Positions 9,901 to 18,449 are shown, counted from the first letter of the stretch. The stretch: DNA of 64,000 nt from Shinella yambaruensis (GCF_022899355.1 NZ_JALJCK010000004.1:186001-250000), one strand, 5' to 3'. The notes: generated by a model from the sequence alone, not told the origin. Translations and numbers: made by a program.

Positions 9901-10584
9901 ATGGTGCCCAGAATTGCCGTCGTGGAAGACGAGGAGGCTCTCAGCGTCCTCCTGCGTTACAATCTGGAAGCGGAAGGTTTCGAGGTCGATACGATCCTCT
10001 CCGGTGACGAGGCCGAGATGCGCCTGCAGGAGCGCATGCCGGACCTCCTCATCCTCGACTGGATGCTGCCCGGCGTCTCCGGCATCGAACTGTGCCGGCG
10101 CCTGCGCCAGCGTCCGGAAACCGAGCGCCTGCCGATCATCATGCTGACGGCGCGCGGCGAGGAGAGCGAGCGCGTGCGCGGCCTTGCCACCGGCGCGGAC
10201 GACTATGTGGTCAAGCCCTTCTCGACGCCGGAACTCGTCGCCCGCGTGCGGGCGATGCTGCGCCGGGCTAAGCCCGAGGTCGTCTCGACGGTGCTGCGTT
10301 GCGGCGACATCGAGCTCGACCGCGAGACGCACCGCGTCCACCGCCGCACCCGCGAGGTCCGCCTCGGCCCGACGGAGTTCCGTCTCCTGGAATTCCTGAT
10401 GACCTCGCCCGGCCGCGTCTTCTCGCGCTCGCAGCTTCTCGATGGCGTCTGGGGCCACGACATCTATGTCGACGAACGCACCGTCGACGTGCATGTGGGG
10501 CGCCTGCGCAAGGCGCTCAACTTCGCCAACATGCAGGACGTCATCCGCACCGTGCGCGGCGCGGGCTATTCGCTGGAGGCCTGA
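9901..10584 (+). CDS. phoB: Phosphate regulon response regulator PhoB
   Basis: A 227-residue OmpR-type response regulator. The receiver domain (1-120) has the acidic pocket near VEDEE, the phosphorylated Asp53 in LLILDWMLPG and the conserved Lys in VVKPFS. The C-terminal winged helix (about 130-225) carries the DNA-recognition region (DERTVDVHVGRLRKAL). PhoB phosphorylated by PhoR binds Pho boxes such as those at 4139-4167. The start at 9901 follows AGCAGGA and agrees with the usual MVPRIAVVEDE N-terminus; the frame is open upstream only as an overlap with phoU. Confidence 0.97.
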   Translation: MVPRIAVVEDEEALSVLLRYNLEAEGFEVDTILSGDEAEMRLQERMPDLLILDWMLPGVSGIELCRRLRQRPETERLPIIMLTARGEESERVRGLATGADDYVVKPFSTPELVARVRAMLRRAKPEVVSTVLRCGDIELDRETHRVHRRTREVRLGPTEFRLLEFLMTSPGRVFSRSQLLDGVWGHDIYVDERTVDVHVGRLRKALNFANMQDVIRTVRGAGYSLEA

Positions 10585-10613
10585 GCGAACGGGATTCCTC
10601 CCAAGGACGGAAA

Positions 10614-10640
10614 TGGGCCCTCAGGGGCCTGTTTGCGTTT
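10614..10640. terminator. Possible terminator between phoB and gcrA
   Basis: A short GC stem (GGCCC-TCAG-GGGCC, about 10617-10631) followed by TGTTTGCGTTTG lies 30 bases after phoB. A second stem (GGACCC-TTTC-GGGCCC) is at about 10688-10703. Since phoB and gcrA converge, these could end both transcripts. The T-rich tails are weak. Confidence 0.4.
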
Positions 10641-10730
10641 GTGCGGGGCCGGCGGATGAGGGGCTATCCTGCGCCGCAAACGAAAACGGACCCTTTCGGG
10701 CCCGCATCGCATGTCCTGCCGTGGGAAACG

Positions 10731-11261
10731 TTACCGCATCCGCCGGCGCTCGGCCGAGGGCTGGTAGGCGAGGCGCTGGTGGTAGGTGCAGTAGGGCGAG
10801 TTGTCCGGGGACTCGTTGCCGCAGAAGTGGAAGTCGTCGTTGAGCGGGTCGCCGATCGGCCATTTGCAGGTGCGTTCGGTGAGCTGGGTCAGCTCCAGCC
10901 GGCGCGACATCGGCACGACCACGTTGTTGCCGTTGGCCGGAACCGGGAGCTGCTCGGCCTGCGTCTCGAAATCGATCTCTTCCTTGGGGATGGTGTTGCC
11001 GGCCGGGCGGGCGACGGCACGCGTGGTGACCGGACGGGCCGCGAAGTTCGACGGGCGCGGCGTCGCCGGGGCCGGGCGCTTCGGGCGTGCCGCGGCCTGC
11101 GTGCCGCCGGCCTTGGCGCGGCCGGGCAGGTTCAGCCGGTGCACCTTGCCGATGACTGCGTTGCGGCTGACGCCGCCGAGCTGCGCCGCGATCTGGCTCG
11201 CGCTCAAGCCCTCGCTCCAGAGTTTTTTGAGTTTCTCGACGCGCTCGTCTGTCCAGTTCAT
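10731..11261 (-). CDS. gcrA: Cell-cycle transcriptional regulator GcrA
   Basis: A 176-residue GcrA protein, the alphaproteobacterial factor that binds sigma70-RNA polymerase and promoters carrying CcrM-methylated GANTC sites. The N-terminal helix-turn-helix MNWTDERVEKLKKLWSEGLS..IAAQLGGVSRNAVIGKVHRL is nearly invariant in the family. A basic Pro/Ala-rich linker follows, then the C-terminal sigma-interacting domain with the Cys-containing segment CKWPIGDP..DFHFCG....PYCTYH. The promoter region upstream holds an unusual cluster of GANTC sites. It is convergent with phoB. Confidence 0.96.
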   Translation of the reverse strand: MNWTDERVEKLKKLWSEGLSASQIAAQLGGVSRNAVIGKVHRLNLPGRAKAGGTQAAARPKRPAPATPRPSNFAARPVTTRAVARPAGNTIPKEEIDFETQAEQLPVPANGNNVVVPMSRRLELTQLTERTCKWPIGDPLNDDFHFCGNESPDNSPYCTYHQRLAYQPSAERRRMR

Positions 11262-11293
11262 GTTTTCGTCTCCGCTCGGCGCCCAGGATGCGG

Positions 11294-11514
11294 GAATCCC
11301 TCGTCGTGTTCCGGACGGGTCCGGAACCTGAACGCCCTAACTCTTTTGGTGACTAGTTCCGCCGCATGCAGTCTAGTAATTGGTCTTTAACCTAGAGACC
11401 GGTGGACTCTGTGACAAGAGTCGCCGGAATCCGGGCGAATCGATTTCGGAGTTTTCCCCAACTTGCTGGTCGGGTGTGACTCGATAGAGACACCTTCCGT
11501 GCGTGCCGCGAATC
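11294..11514. promoter_or_regulatory. Cluster of GANTC (CcrM methylation) sites upstream of gcrA
   Basis: GANTC occurs at 11294-11298, 11405-11409, 11418-11422, 11427-11431, 11437-11441, 11478-11482 and 11510-11514. In Caulobacter and rhizobia GANTC is methylated by CcrM, and GcrA recognises methylated sites in promoters. The cluster suggests that gcrA, argD or both respond to methylation state. Confidence 0.6.
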
Positions 11515-11557
11515 CTCACCTTGCGGGATGTTCAGCGCCATTTCGGGCGCGATTTTG

Positions 11558-11586
11558 TTGACATCCCAATGGGAAATGCCGATAGT
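11558..11586 (+). promoter_or_regulatory. Likely sigma70 promoter of argD
   Basis: TTGACA at 11558-11563 is a perfect -35 element; after a 17-base spacer comes GATAGT at 11581-11586 (4 of 6 matches to TATAAT). The predicted start of transcription, near 11593, is about 90 bases before the argD start codon. Confidence 0.6.
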
Positions 11587-11593
11587 GCCGCAT

Positions 11594-11620
11594 GCCGCCG
11601 AAAGGCGGCTTTTGGTTTTT
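11594..11620 (+). terminator. Terminator-like hairpin in the argD leader
   Basis: GCCGCC-GAAA-GGCGGC with a perfect 6-bp stem and stable tetraloop, followed by TTTTGGTTTTT. It begins at the predicted argD transcription start, so it would form the extreme 5' end of the message or terminate transcripts coming from further upstream. Confidence 0.6.
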
Positions 11621-11684
11621 CTGAAGCCCGGAAAAGTCAAGCCGCATTCCTGTTTTTCCGCATCTCTTTTCGGAGGATCCGTGC

Positions 11685-12875
11685 ATGGCCGATGTCGCGC
11701 CGCTCTATGAAACCTATATGCGTGCGCCGCTCAGGTTCACGCGCGGGGAGGGCGTGTGGCTGATCACCGAGGATGGCGAGCGATATCTCGATTTTGCCGC
11801 TGGCGTCGCCGTCAATTCGCTGGGCCATGCACATCCCCATCTCGTCGCCGCGCTGAAGGACCAAGCCGACAAGGTCTGGCACCTGTCGAACCTCTATGAG
11901 GTTCCGGGCCAGGAAAGCCTTGGCCGCCGGCTGACGGAGGCAACCTTCGCCGACAAGGTGTTCTTCACCAATTCGGGCGCCGAGGCGCTGGAATGCGCGA
12001 TCAAGACGGCGCGGCGCTACCATTTCGCCAAGGGTCATGCCGGCAAGTACCACATCATCACCTTCGAAGGCGCCTTCCACGGCCGCACGATCGCGACGAT
12101 CGCCGCCGGCGGTCAGGAGAAGTATATCGAGGGCTTCGGCCCCAAGGCGCCGGGTTTCCTCAAGGTCCCCTTCGGCGATATCGCGGCCGTCAAGGATGCG
12201 ATCACCGAGGAAACGGCGGGCATCCTGATCGAGCCGGTGCAGGGCGAGGGCGGGCTGCGCCCGGTGTCGAAGGAGTTCATGCAGGAGCTGCGTCAGCTCT
12301 GCGACGAATACGGCCTGCTGCTCATCCTGGATGAGGTGCAGACCGGTGTCGGCCGCACGGGGCGCCTCTTCGCCCATGAATGGGCAGGGGTCACGCCCGA
12401 CATCATGGCGATCGCCAAGGGCATCGGCGGCGGCTTCCCGCTCGGCGCGTGCCTTGCCACGAACGAGGCGGCGGCCGGCATGGTCGCCGGCACGCACGGC
12501 TCCACCTATGGCGGCAACCCGCTCGCCATGGCCGTCGGCAATGCCGTGCTCGACGTGGTGCTGGAAGACGGTTTCCTCGAGCATGTGCGCGACGTCGCGC
12601 TCGTCTTCCGCCAGGGGCTGGCCGCGCTGAAGGACCGTTTCCCCGACGTCATCGAGGACATTCGCGGCGAGGGCCTGATGCTCGGCATCAAGGCGAAGAT
12701 CCCGGTCGCCGACCTGCTGAAGGGCGTGCGGGCGGAAAACCTGCTGGCCGTGCCGGCGGGCGACAACGTGCTGCGGCTGCTGCCGCCATTGACCGTGACC
12801 GCCGAAGAGGCGCGCGAGGGGCTTGCCCGCATCGAGCGGGCGGCGGAAAAGCTGACGGCCGCCAAGGCCGCGTAA
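11685..12875 (+). CDS. argD: Acetylornithine/succinyldiaminopimelate aminotransferase ArgD
   Basis: A 396-residue PLP-dependent class III aminotransferase that converts N-acetylglutamate semialdehyde to N-acetylornithine in arginine synthesis. Visible family marks are [16 protein letters not shown], the Asp of [13 protein letters not shown] and the PLP lysine at about Lys245 in [13 protein letters not shown]. The start at 11685 follows CGGAGGA. argF follows 27 bases downstream, giving two steps of the same pathway in one transcript. The same enzyme may also serve lysine synthesis. Confidence 0.95.
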   Translation: MADVAPLYETYMRAPLRFTRGEGVWLITEDGERYLDFAAGVAVNSLGHAHPHLVAALKDQADKVWHLSNLYEVPGQESLGRRLTEATFADKVFFTNSGAEALECAIKTARRYHFAKGHAGKYHIITFEGAFHGRTIATIAAGGQEKYIEGFGPKAPGFLKVPFGDIAAVKDAITEETAGILIEPVQGEGGLRPVSKEFMQELRQLCDEYGLLLILDEVQTGVGRTGRLFAHEWAGVTPDIMAIAKGIGGGFPLGACLATNEAAAGMVAGTHGSTYGGNPLAMAVGNAVLDVVLEDGFLEHVRDVALVFRQGLAALKDRFPDVIEDIRGEGLMLGIKAKIPVADLLKGVRAENLLAVPAGDNVLRLLPPLTVTAEEAREGLARIERAAEKLTAAKAA

Positions 12876-12902
12876 GCAGCGAACGGACAGACAGGACATA
12901 TC

Positions 12903-13814
12903 ATGGCCAAGCATTTTCTCGACCTTTCCGCCGTTTCGGAAAGCGATCTCCGCGTCATCATGGACGATGCGCACACGCGCAAGGCCGCCAGCAAGGCCGG
13001 CACCGAAGCCAAGCCGCTCGCCGGCAAGATGCTCGCGATGATCTTCGAGAAGCCCTCCACTCGCACGCGCGTCTCCTTCGACGTCGGCATGCGCCAGCTC
13101 GGCGGCGAGACGCTGTTCCTGTCGGGCACGGAAATGCAGCTCGGCCGCGCCGAGACGATCGGCGACACGGCCAAGGTCCTCTCGCGCTATGTCGATGCCA
13201 TCATGATCCGCACGACGGACCATGCCCGCCTGCTGGAGCTTGCCGAGCACGCCACCGTGCCCGTCATCAACGCCCTGACCGACCTGACGCATCCCTGCCA
13301 GATCATGGCCGACATCATGACCTTCGAGGAGCATCGCGGCTCCACCAGGGGCAAGACCTTCGCCTGGACGGGCGACGGCAACAATGTGCTGCATTCCTTC
13401 GTCGAGGGGTCCGCCCGCTTCGGCTACAAGATGAAGATGGCCGTGCCGATGGGCTCGGAGCCCGACGACAAGATCCTGAACTGGGCGCGCGACAACGGTG
13501 GCGACATCCTGCTCGGGCATGATCCGGAGGCGATCGTCGATGGTGTCGATCTCATCGTCACGGACTGCTGGGTCTCGATGAACCAGGAGCACCGCGCCCG
13601 CGGCCACAACATCTTCCAGCCCTACCAGGTCAACAAGCAGCTGATGGCGCGCGCTAACAAGGATGCGCTCTTCATGCACTGCCTGCCCGCCCACCGCGGC
13701 GAGGAAGTGACCGACGAGGTGATCGACGGCCCGCAATCCGTGGTCTTCGACGAGGCGGAGAACCGTCTCCACGCGCAGAAGTCGATCCTCGCCTGGTGCT
13801 TCGGGGTCGTCTGA
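12903..13814 (+). CDS. argF: Ornithine carbamoyltransferase ArgF
   Basis: A 303-residue enzyme that makes citrulline from ornithine and carbamoyl phosphate. The carbamoyl-phosphate loop STRTR in [12 protein letters not shown], the HPCQ segment, the ornithine-binding DCWVSM and the catalytic Cys in [10 protein letters not shown] are all present. The length is normal for the anabolic enzyme. It is co-transcribed with argD. Confidence 0.96.
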   Translation: MAKHFLDLSAVSESDLRVIMDDAHTRKAASKAGTEAKPLAGKMLAMIFEKPSTRTRVSFDVGMRQLGGETLFLSGTEMQLGRAETIGDTAKVLSRYVDAIMIRTTDHARLLELAEHATVPVINALTDLTHPCQIMADIMTFEEHRGSTRGKTFAWTGDGNNVLHSFVEGSARFGYKMKMAVPMGSEPDDKILNWARDNGGDILLGHDPEAIVDGVDLIVTDCWVSMNQEHRARGHNIFQPYQVNKQLMARANKDALFMHCLPAHRGEEVTDEVIDGPQSVVFDEAENRLHAQKSILAWCFGVV

Positions 13815-14165
13815 CGCCGATCTTGAAAAGCGCCCCCGGCAACACGATCTAGGGGCCATCACGGAGCGCCGCGAGGCGCCTGGTTTGCTGATAAGCATCG
13901 CCCACTCTCTGTCGTCATCCTCGGGCTTGACCCGGGGATCCACACGGCACCCGCGGCCGTGGATGGTCGGGTCAGACCCGACCGTGACGGAGGAGAGGTT
14001 TGCGGACGTTATCAGCAGTCCGGGCGCCGCAAGGCGCTTTCTCTGGCGCATGCCCGTCCGGTATGGAATGATCGGGTAGGAGCGAGCGCGGTATCACGGT
14101 AGAACGCCTGTCGGAAGCAGGCCGGGCCCATGGCCTCGGCGGCGCCGAAGCGTGCAAGGAGCAGA
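13815..14165. other. argF-hslO intergenic region with repeat
   Basis: About 350 bases without a gene. They contain a small GC hairpin at about 13865-13880 (GCGCC-GCGA-GGCGC), a dispersed palindromic repeat at 13912-13992, and the hslO ribosome binding site AAGGAG at 14156-14161. Confidence 0.6.
13912..13992. repeat. Alphaproteobacterial intergenic palindromic repeat
   Basis: The sequence begins GTCATCCTCGGGCTTGACC, with the self-complementary core CGGGCTTGACCCG followed by GGATCCA, then GTGGATGGTCGGGTCAGACCCGACCGTGACGG. The motif TCCTCGGGCTTGACCCG.GGATCCA is widely scattered between genes of alphaproteobacteria, as I recall. Each half can fold into its own hairpin. Confidence 0.65.
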
Positions 14166-15167
14166 ATGATGATGATGGCGGAAAATGCCCTGAAACTCGG
14201 CGAACCCGGCTTTGCCGGCGATGATCATGTCCTGCCGTTCCAGGTGGAGGGTCTCGACGTGCGCGGCCGCGCCGTGCAGCTCGGCCCGATGCTCGACGGC
14301 ATTCTCGGCCGGCACGACTATCCCGCGCCCGTTGCCCGGCTGCTCGCCGAGGCGATCACGCTGACCGTGCTGCTCGGCACCTCGCTGAAGTTCGAGGGCA
14401 AGCTGATCGTCCAGACCAAGGGCGACGGCCCCGTCGACCTGCTGGTGGCCGATTTCGCCGCGCCGGAGAACGTGCGCGCCTATGCCCGCTTCGACCAGGC
14501 CGCGCTCGACGCCGCGATTGCGGCCGGCGCGACGGAGCCGCACGAGCTTCTGGGCAAGGGCATCCTCGCCTTCACCATCGACCAGGGCGCCCATACCCAG
14601 CGCTACCAGGGCATCGTGCCGCTCGACGGCCATACGCTGGAAGAGATCGCCGGCGTCTATTTCCGCCAGTCGGAGCAGATCCCGACCAAGGTGCGCCTCG
14701 GTGTCGCCGAACTCTACGACCGCGATGCCGCCGGCAAGGCGCGCCATCGCTGGCGTGCGGGCGGCATGGTCGCGCAGTTCCTGCCGCAGGCGCCGGAACG
14801 CATGCGTCAGGCGGACCTTCCGGGCGGCGACGGCGAGGAAGCCGGCCACAAGATCGCCGATGATGACAACTGGGCCGAAGCCAAAGCCATGGTCGAGACG
14901 ATCGACGCCGACGAGCTGACGGATCCCAATGTCGGCACCGAACGGCTCCTGTTCCGCCTCTTCCACGAGCGGGGCGTGCGCGTCTACCAGCCGCAGCAGG
15001 TCTTCGACCGCTGCTCCTGTTCGCGCGAGAAGCTGAAGGGCGTTCTTTCCGGTCTCAGCGCGGAGGAGATCGCGCACACGGCGGACGACAAGGGCGAGAT
15101 TGCGGTCACCTGCGAGTTCTGCTCGACGACCTACCGCTTCGAGGCGGCGGAAGTCCTGCCGCAGTAG
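14166..15167 (+). CDS. hslO: Redox-regulated chaperone Hsp33
   Basis: A 333-residue Hsp33, a holdase chaperone activated when oxidative stress releases zinc from its C-terminal cysteines. The four ligands are visible as CSC near residue 283 and CEFC about 30 residues later. The N-terminal substrate-binding domain begins DDHVLPFQVEGLDVRGR. Four consecutive ATG codons start at 14166; AAGGAG lies 4-5 bases before the first, so one of the later ATGs may be used. The frame is open to 14130 without a better site. In rhizobia it sits between argF and apaG, as here. Confidence 0.94.
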   Translation: MMMMAENALKLGEPGFAGDDHVLPFQVEGLDVRGRAVQLGPMLDGILGRHDYPAPVARLLAEAITLTVLLGTSLKFEGKLIVQTKGDGPVDLLVADFAAPENVRAYARFDQAALDAAIAAGATEPHELLGKGILAFTIDQGAHTQRYQGIVPLDGHTLEEIAGVYFRQSEQIPTKVRLGVAELYDRDAAGKARHRWRAGGMVAQFLPQAPERMRQADLPGGDGEEAGHKIADDDNWAEAKAMVETIDADELTDPNVGTERLLFRLFHERGVRVYQPQQVFDRCSCSREKLKGVLSGLSAEEIAHTADDKGEIAVTCEFCSTTYRFEAAEVLPQ

Positions 15168-15176
15168 GGACGCTCG

Positions 15177-15337
15177 CCCCTCATCCGGCTGCCGCCACCT
15201 TCTCCCCGCAGGCGGGGAGAAGGGAAGGATGCGAAGTTTCATCCTTTATTCACAGTCGTGATTTCAGGAAAACAAGGCGGCTTGGTCCCTTCTCCCCGCC
15301 TGCGGGGAGAAGGTGGCCGGCAGGCCGGATGAGGGGC
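15177..15337. repeat. RIME-like inverted repeat between hslO and apaG
   Basis: Two arms of about 50 bases in inverse orientation (15177-15225 and 15287-15337) match almost perfectly with two single-base gaps. Each arm reads CCCCTCATCCGG..CTGCC.GCCACC and contains an inner palindrome CTTCTCCCCGC-AGGCGGGGAGAAG. This is the layout of rhizobial intergenic mosaic elements. Both inner palindromes can fold into stable hairpins, so the element may also end the convergent hslO and apaG transcripts. Confidence 0.8.
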
Positions 15338-15351
15338 GATCTTCTCCGCGC

Positions 15352-15744
15352 CTAGTTCAGCGTGCGCGCCTGCCCCGGCGTATCCAGCGAAAAGGCCGGT
15401 ATTGCCACATCGAACGCTTCGCCGTTCTCCGCTTCCATGCGATAGCGGCCGAACATGATGCCCGAGGGCGTTTCGAGCGGGCAGCCGGAGGAATATTCGT
15501 AGGTGTCGCCGGGGCGCAGCACCGGCTGTTCGCCGATCACGCCATGGCCGTTCACCTCGTCGACCTGGCCGTTCTGGTCGGTGATGTGCCAGTAGCGTGT
15601 CATCAGCCGCACGGCGACGTCGGAATGGTTCGCGATGACCACCCGGTATCCCCACACATAGCGGCTGTCGTCGGGATCGGACTGGTCGGCCAGATAGTAC
15701 GGCTCTACGGTCACTTCGATGTCGCGGGTCAGCGCACGATACAT
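15352..15744 (-). CDS. apaG: ApaG family protein
   Basis: A 130-residue single-domain protein with an immunoglobulin-like beta-sandwich fold (DUF525). Motifs seen are [39 protein letters not shown], and [23 protein letters not shown], which fit the family throughout. ApaG is linked to Co2+/Mg2+ resistance and to Ap4A levels in enterobacteria; its biochemical role remains unclear. ATG 15744 has AAGG seven bases upstream. metZ lies upstream on the same strand, separated by a terminator. Confidence 0.94.
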   Translation of the reverse strand: MYRALTRDIEVTVEPYYLADQSDPDDSRYVWGYRVVIANHSDVAVRLMTRYWHITDQNGQVDEVNGHGVIGEQPVLRPGDTYEYSSGCPLETPSGIMFGRYRMEAENGEAFDVAIPAFSLDTPGQARTLN

Positions 15745-15803
15745 GGGCAAGCCTTGAACTGATTAGCTTCTGCTATTCTACACGAATGTGGTTTCGTCAA
15801 GGA

Positions 15804-15840
15804 TAAGCAAAGAAAGCACCGGCCTCCTCGGCCGGTGCTT
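15804..15840 (-). terminator. Intrinsic terminator of metZ
   Basis: On the minus strand AAGCACCGGCC-GAGGA-GGCCGGTGCTT forms a perfect 11-bp stem followed by TCTTTGCTT. It lies 30 bases after the metZ stop and before apaG. Confidence 0.85.
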
Positions 15841-15870
15841 CCGCATTTGTCCAGCGATGGGGCGAAGGGC

Positions 15871-17055
15871 TCAGGCCCTGATCCTGGAGAGCGCGCGGGC
15901 AAAATCCTCGATGAGGTCTTTGCTGTCCTCGATGCCGGCCGAAAAGCGTACGGTGCCGGCCGAAATGCCGAGCTCGGCGCGTGCCTCGTCCGTCAGGTTC
16001 TTGTGCGTCGTCGTTGCCGGATGGGTGATGAGGCTCTTGGCATCGCCGAGATTGTTGGAGATCTTCACCACCTCAAGCGCGTCCTGCAGTGCAAAAGCCG
16101 CGTCCTTGCCGCCCTTCAGCTCGAAGCAGACGAGCGTCGAGCCGCCCGACATCTGCTTGGCGATGATATCGGCCTGCGGATGGTCCTTGCGACCCGGATA
16201 GATCACGCGGGCGACCTCCGTCCGGTCGGCGAGGAAGTCCGCGATGCGGCTGGCATTCTCCGTCTGCTGCTTGACGCGCAGCGGCAGCGTCTCGATGCCC
16301 TTCAGCAGCGTCCAGGCGTTGAACGGCGACATGGCCGGGCCCGTGTGGCGGAAATAGTCGTGCAGGTTCTCGTCGATCCACGTCTTGTCCGACAGCACCA
16401 CGCCGCCGAGGCAGCGGCCCTGGCCGTCGATATGCTTCGTCGCCGAATAGACGACGACATGCGCGCCGAGCTCCAGCGGCTTCTGGAAGAGCGGCGTCGC
16501 GAAGACGTTGTCGACGACGACCTTGGCGCCGATCTGGTTGGCGAGGCGTGCGACGCCGGCGATGTCGATCACTTCCAGCGTCGGGTTTGTCGGGCTTTCG
16601 AGGAAGAAGACCTTGGTGTTCTTCCGGATCGCCTTTTCCCAGTTGGAAAGGTCGCGGCCGTCGATCAGCGTGCATTCGATGCCGTATTTCGGCGCGAGCG
16701 TCTCGACCACCCAGCGGCAGGAGCCGAAGAGCGCGCGGGCGGCGACGATATGGTCGCCGGCCTTGAGCTGGCAGAGGATCGCGGCGGAGACGGCGGCCAT
16801 GCCGGATGCGGTGGCGCGCGCATCCTCGGCGCCTTCCAGCATGCACATGCGCTTTTCGAACATGTCGTTGGTCGGGCTGCCGTAGCGGGCATAGATGAAG
16901 CCATCCGTCTCGCCCTTGAAGCGGGCTTCGGCCGCCGCGGAGGTGTCGTAGACGAAGCCTTGCGTCAGGAAGATTGCCTCTGCGGTTTCACCGTGCTGGG
17001 AGCGGGTGGTTCCGCCGTGAACGAGTTGGGTGGCGGGGCGCCAGGACTTGCTCAT
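15871..17055 (-). CDS. metZ: O-succinylhomoserine sulfhydrylase MetZ
   Basis: A 394-residue PLP enzyme of the Cys/Met metabolism family that makes homocysteine directly from O-succinylhomoserine and sulfide. The substrate-binding YGSPTN, the cofactor region ASGMAAVSAA, and the PLP lysine in YSATKHIDGQGRCLGG are visible. I choose ATG 17055, which follows GAAGGCGAC; the longer frame to 17091 would start inside the terminator of the riboswitch and is wrong. The leader holds a SAM-II riboswitch and an attenuator, so expression should fall when S-adenosylmethionine is abundant. Cystathionine-gamma-lyase relatives share this fold, but the riboswitch and gene order favour MetZ. Confidence 0.95.
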   Translation of the reverse strand: MSKSWRPATQLVHGGTTRSQHGETAEAIFLTQGFVYDTSAAAEARFKGETDGFIYARYGSPTNDMFEKRMCMLEGAEDARATASGMAAVSAAILCQLKAGDHIVAARALFGSCRWVVETLAPKYGIECTLIDGRDLSNWEKAIRKNTKVFFLESPTNPTLEVIDIAGVARLANQIGAKVVVDNVFATPLFQKPLELGAHVVVYSATKHIDGQGRCLGGVVLSDKTWIDENLHDYFRHTGPAMSPFNAWTLLKGIETLPLRVKQQTENASRIADFLADRTEVARVIYPGRKDHPQADIIAKQMSGGSTLVCFELKGGKDAAFALQDALEVVKISNNLGDAKSLITHPATTTHKNLTDEARAELGISAGTVRFSAGIEDSKDLIEDFARALSRIRA

Positions 17056-17073
17056 ATGATCGTCGCCTTCAAA

Positions 17074-17113
17074 CAAAAAAACCGGCCGCAAAAGCAGGCC
17101 GGTTTCGAACCCG
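17074..17113 (-). terminator. Attenuator: terminator and competing antiterminator in the metZ leader
   Basis: Read on the minus strand, AGGCCGG..GTTCGAAA..CCGGCCT (about 17096-17118) can pair as an antiterminator. The same CCGGCC also pairs with GGCCGG in CCGGCC-TGCTTTTGC-GGCCGG (17082-17102), which is followed by seven T residues (17075-17081). The two stems share bases, so only one forms at a time. This is the expected output switch for the riboswitch just upstream. Confidence 0.8.
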
Positions 17114-17169
17114 GCCTTTTTAGCTACTTGTTTTACGTGGCTGCAAGCCGGCCGGCCAAATCACCACGG
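17114..17169 (-). ncRNA. SAM-II riboswitch upstream of metZ
   Basis: The minus strand contains the SAM-II aptamer pattern: P1 strand CGTGG (17164-17168), GATTTGGCCGG, then GGCTTGCAGCCACG closing P1 (CCACG at 17136-17140), followed by TAAAACAAGTAGCTAAAAAGG, which supplies the pseudoknot strand. The class occurs mainly in alphaproteobacteria before metA, metC and metZ. Binding of S-adenosylmethionine is expected to reduce metZ expression. Confidence 0.93.
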
Positions 17170-17178
17170 GATAATCTG

Positions 17179-17207
17179 CTAATACTGCGCCCCCGCGCTT
17201 GCGTCAA
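17179..17207 (-). promoter_or_regulatory. Promoter of metZ
   Basis: On the minus strand TTGACG (17202-17207), a 17-base spacer and TATTAG (17179-17184) form a sigma70-like promoter whose start point would fall a few bases before the SAM-II aptamer. Confidence 0.65.
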
Positions 17208-17333
17208 TTGGCGGCTTTTGGTTTTGTGCGGGCCTTCCGGGTATTGTTCCGAAACGTGGGCATCGGTTTTCGGAAGAAGCGATACGAAAAGCAGACGGCC
17301 GGACCATCCGGCCCGCTGCTCTGACGGGACGGT

Positions 17334-18449
17334 ATGACGATGGGTGGTTCTGCGACACGCAGTACGGGCATTCTGGCGGACAACGCCATTCGCGGCCTGT
17401 TCGACAGCGGCAGGCTGGCGAGCGAGACGGTGCTGGATGACGACCAGATCCAGCCGGCGAGCCTCGACCTGCGGCTGGGTGCGAAAGCCTTCCGTGTGCG
17501 GGCAAGCTTCCTTCCGGGGCCGTCCCACCTCGTTGCCGACAAGCTCGACCGCCTGCAGCTGCACGTCATCGACCTCACGCAGGGCGCGGTGCTGGAGACG
17601 GGCTGCGTCTACATCGTGCCGCTGATGGAGAGCCTGGACCTGCCGGCGGAGCTGGCGGCGTCGGCCAACCCGAAGAGCTCCACCGGCCGCCTGGATATCT
17701 TCACCCGCGTCATCACCGATCGCGCGCAGGAGTTCGACAAGATCCCCGCCGGCTATTCCGGCCCGCTCTATCTCGAAATCTCGCCACGCACCTTCCCGAT
17801 CGTCGTGCGCCGCGGCTCGCGCCTGTCGCAAATCCGTTTCCGCAAGGGCAATGCCCTGCTCGGCGAAGGCGAACTGCTCGCCCTCCACGGCACGGATACG
17901 CTCGTCGCCAGCGAGACGCCGAACGTCTCCGGCGGCGGCATCGCGCTTTCCATCGACCTCAAGGGCACCGGCCCGGACGGGCTGATCGGCTATCGCGGCA
18001 AGCACCACACCTCCGTCGTCGATGTCGACCGCAAGAACCAGCACGACATCTTCGATTTCTGGGAGCCGCTGTTCAGCCGCGGCCGCAACGAACTGATCCT
18101 CGATCCCGACGAGTTCTATATCCTCGTCTCCCGCGAGGCCGTGCACGTCCCGCCGCTCTATGCCGCCGAGATGACGCCCTTCGACCCGCTCGTCGGCGAG
18201 TTCCGCGTGCACTATGCCGGCTTCTTCGATCCCGGCTTCGGCCATGCCCCGGCCGGCGGCTCCGGCAGCCGCGCCGTCCTGGAGGTGCGCAGCCACGAGG
18301 TGCCCTTCATCCTCGAGCACGGCCAGATCGTCGGCCGCCTCGTCTACGAGCACATGCTCGCCGCACCCGAAGGCCTCTACGGCTCCGGCCTTGGCTCCAA
18401 CTATCAGGCACAGGGCCTGAAGCTGTCGAAACATTTCCGCGCCGGATGA
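17334..18449 (+). CDS. 2'-deoxycytidine 5'-triphosphate deaminase family protein
   Basis: A 371-residue protein of the long alphaproteobacterial dCTP deaminase type, with two dUTPase/Dcd-like beta-barrel halves. The first half shows QIQPASLDLRLG and NPKSSTGRLDIFTRVITDR, which are family motifs; the second half has LILDPDEFYILVSREAVHVPP and AEMTPFDPLVGEFRVHYAGFFDPGFG, corresponding to the end of the Dcd fold. It would supply dUMP precursors by deaminating dCTP in the cytoplasm. It is about twice the length of E. coli Dcd. It is divergent from metZ. A weak GGGACGG site precedes the ATG. Confidence 0.88.
   Translation: MTMGGSATRSTGILADNAIRGLFDSGRLASETVLDDDQIQPASLDLRLGAKAFRVRASFLPGPSHLVADKLDRLQLHVIDLTQGAVLETGCVYIVPLMESLDLPAELAASANPKSSTGRLDIFTRVITDRAQEFDKIPAGYSGPLYLEISPRTFPIVVRRGSRLSQIRFRKGNALLGEGELLALHGTDTLVASETPNVSGGGIALSIDLKGTGPDGLIGYRGKHHTSVVDVDRKNQHDIFDFWEPLFSRGRNELILDPDEFYILVSREAVHVPPLYAAEMTPFDPLVGEFRVHYAGFFDPGFGHAPAGGSGSRAVLEVRSHEVPFILEHGQIVGRLVYEHMLAAPEGLYGSGLGSNYQAQGLKLSKHFRAG

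Larger units (their letters stand above)
11262..11684. other. Divergent gcrA-argD intergenic region
   Basis: 423 bases without a gene. The gcrA-proximal part contains seven GANTC methylation sites (11294, 11405, 11418, 11427, 11437, 11478, 11510). The argD-proximal part contains a sigma70-like promoter followed at once by a terminator-like hairpin, each listed separately. Confidence 0.7.

Noticed and set aside
17056-17091. N-terminal extension of metZ to 17091
   Set aside because: The extra codons lie in the terminator stem and U-run of the riboswitch leader; ATG 17055 has a proper binding site.
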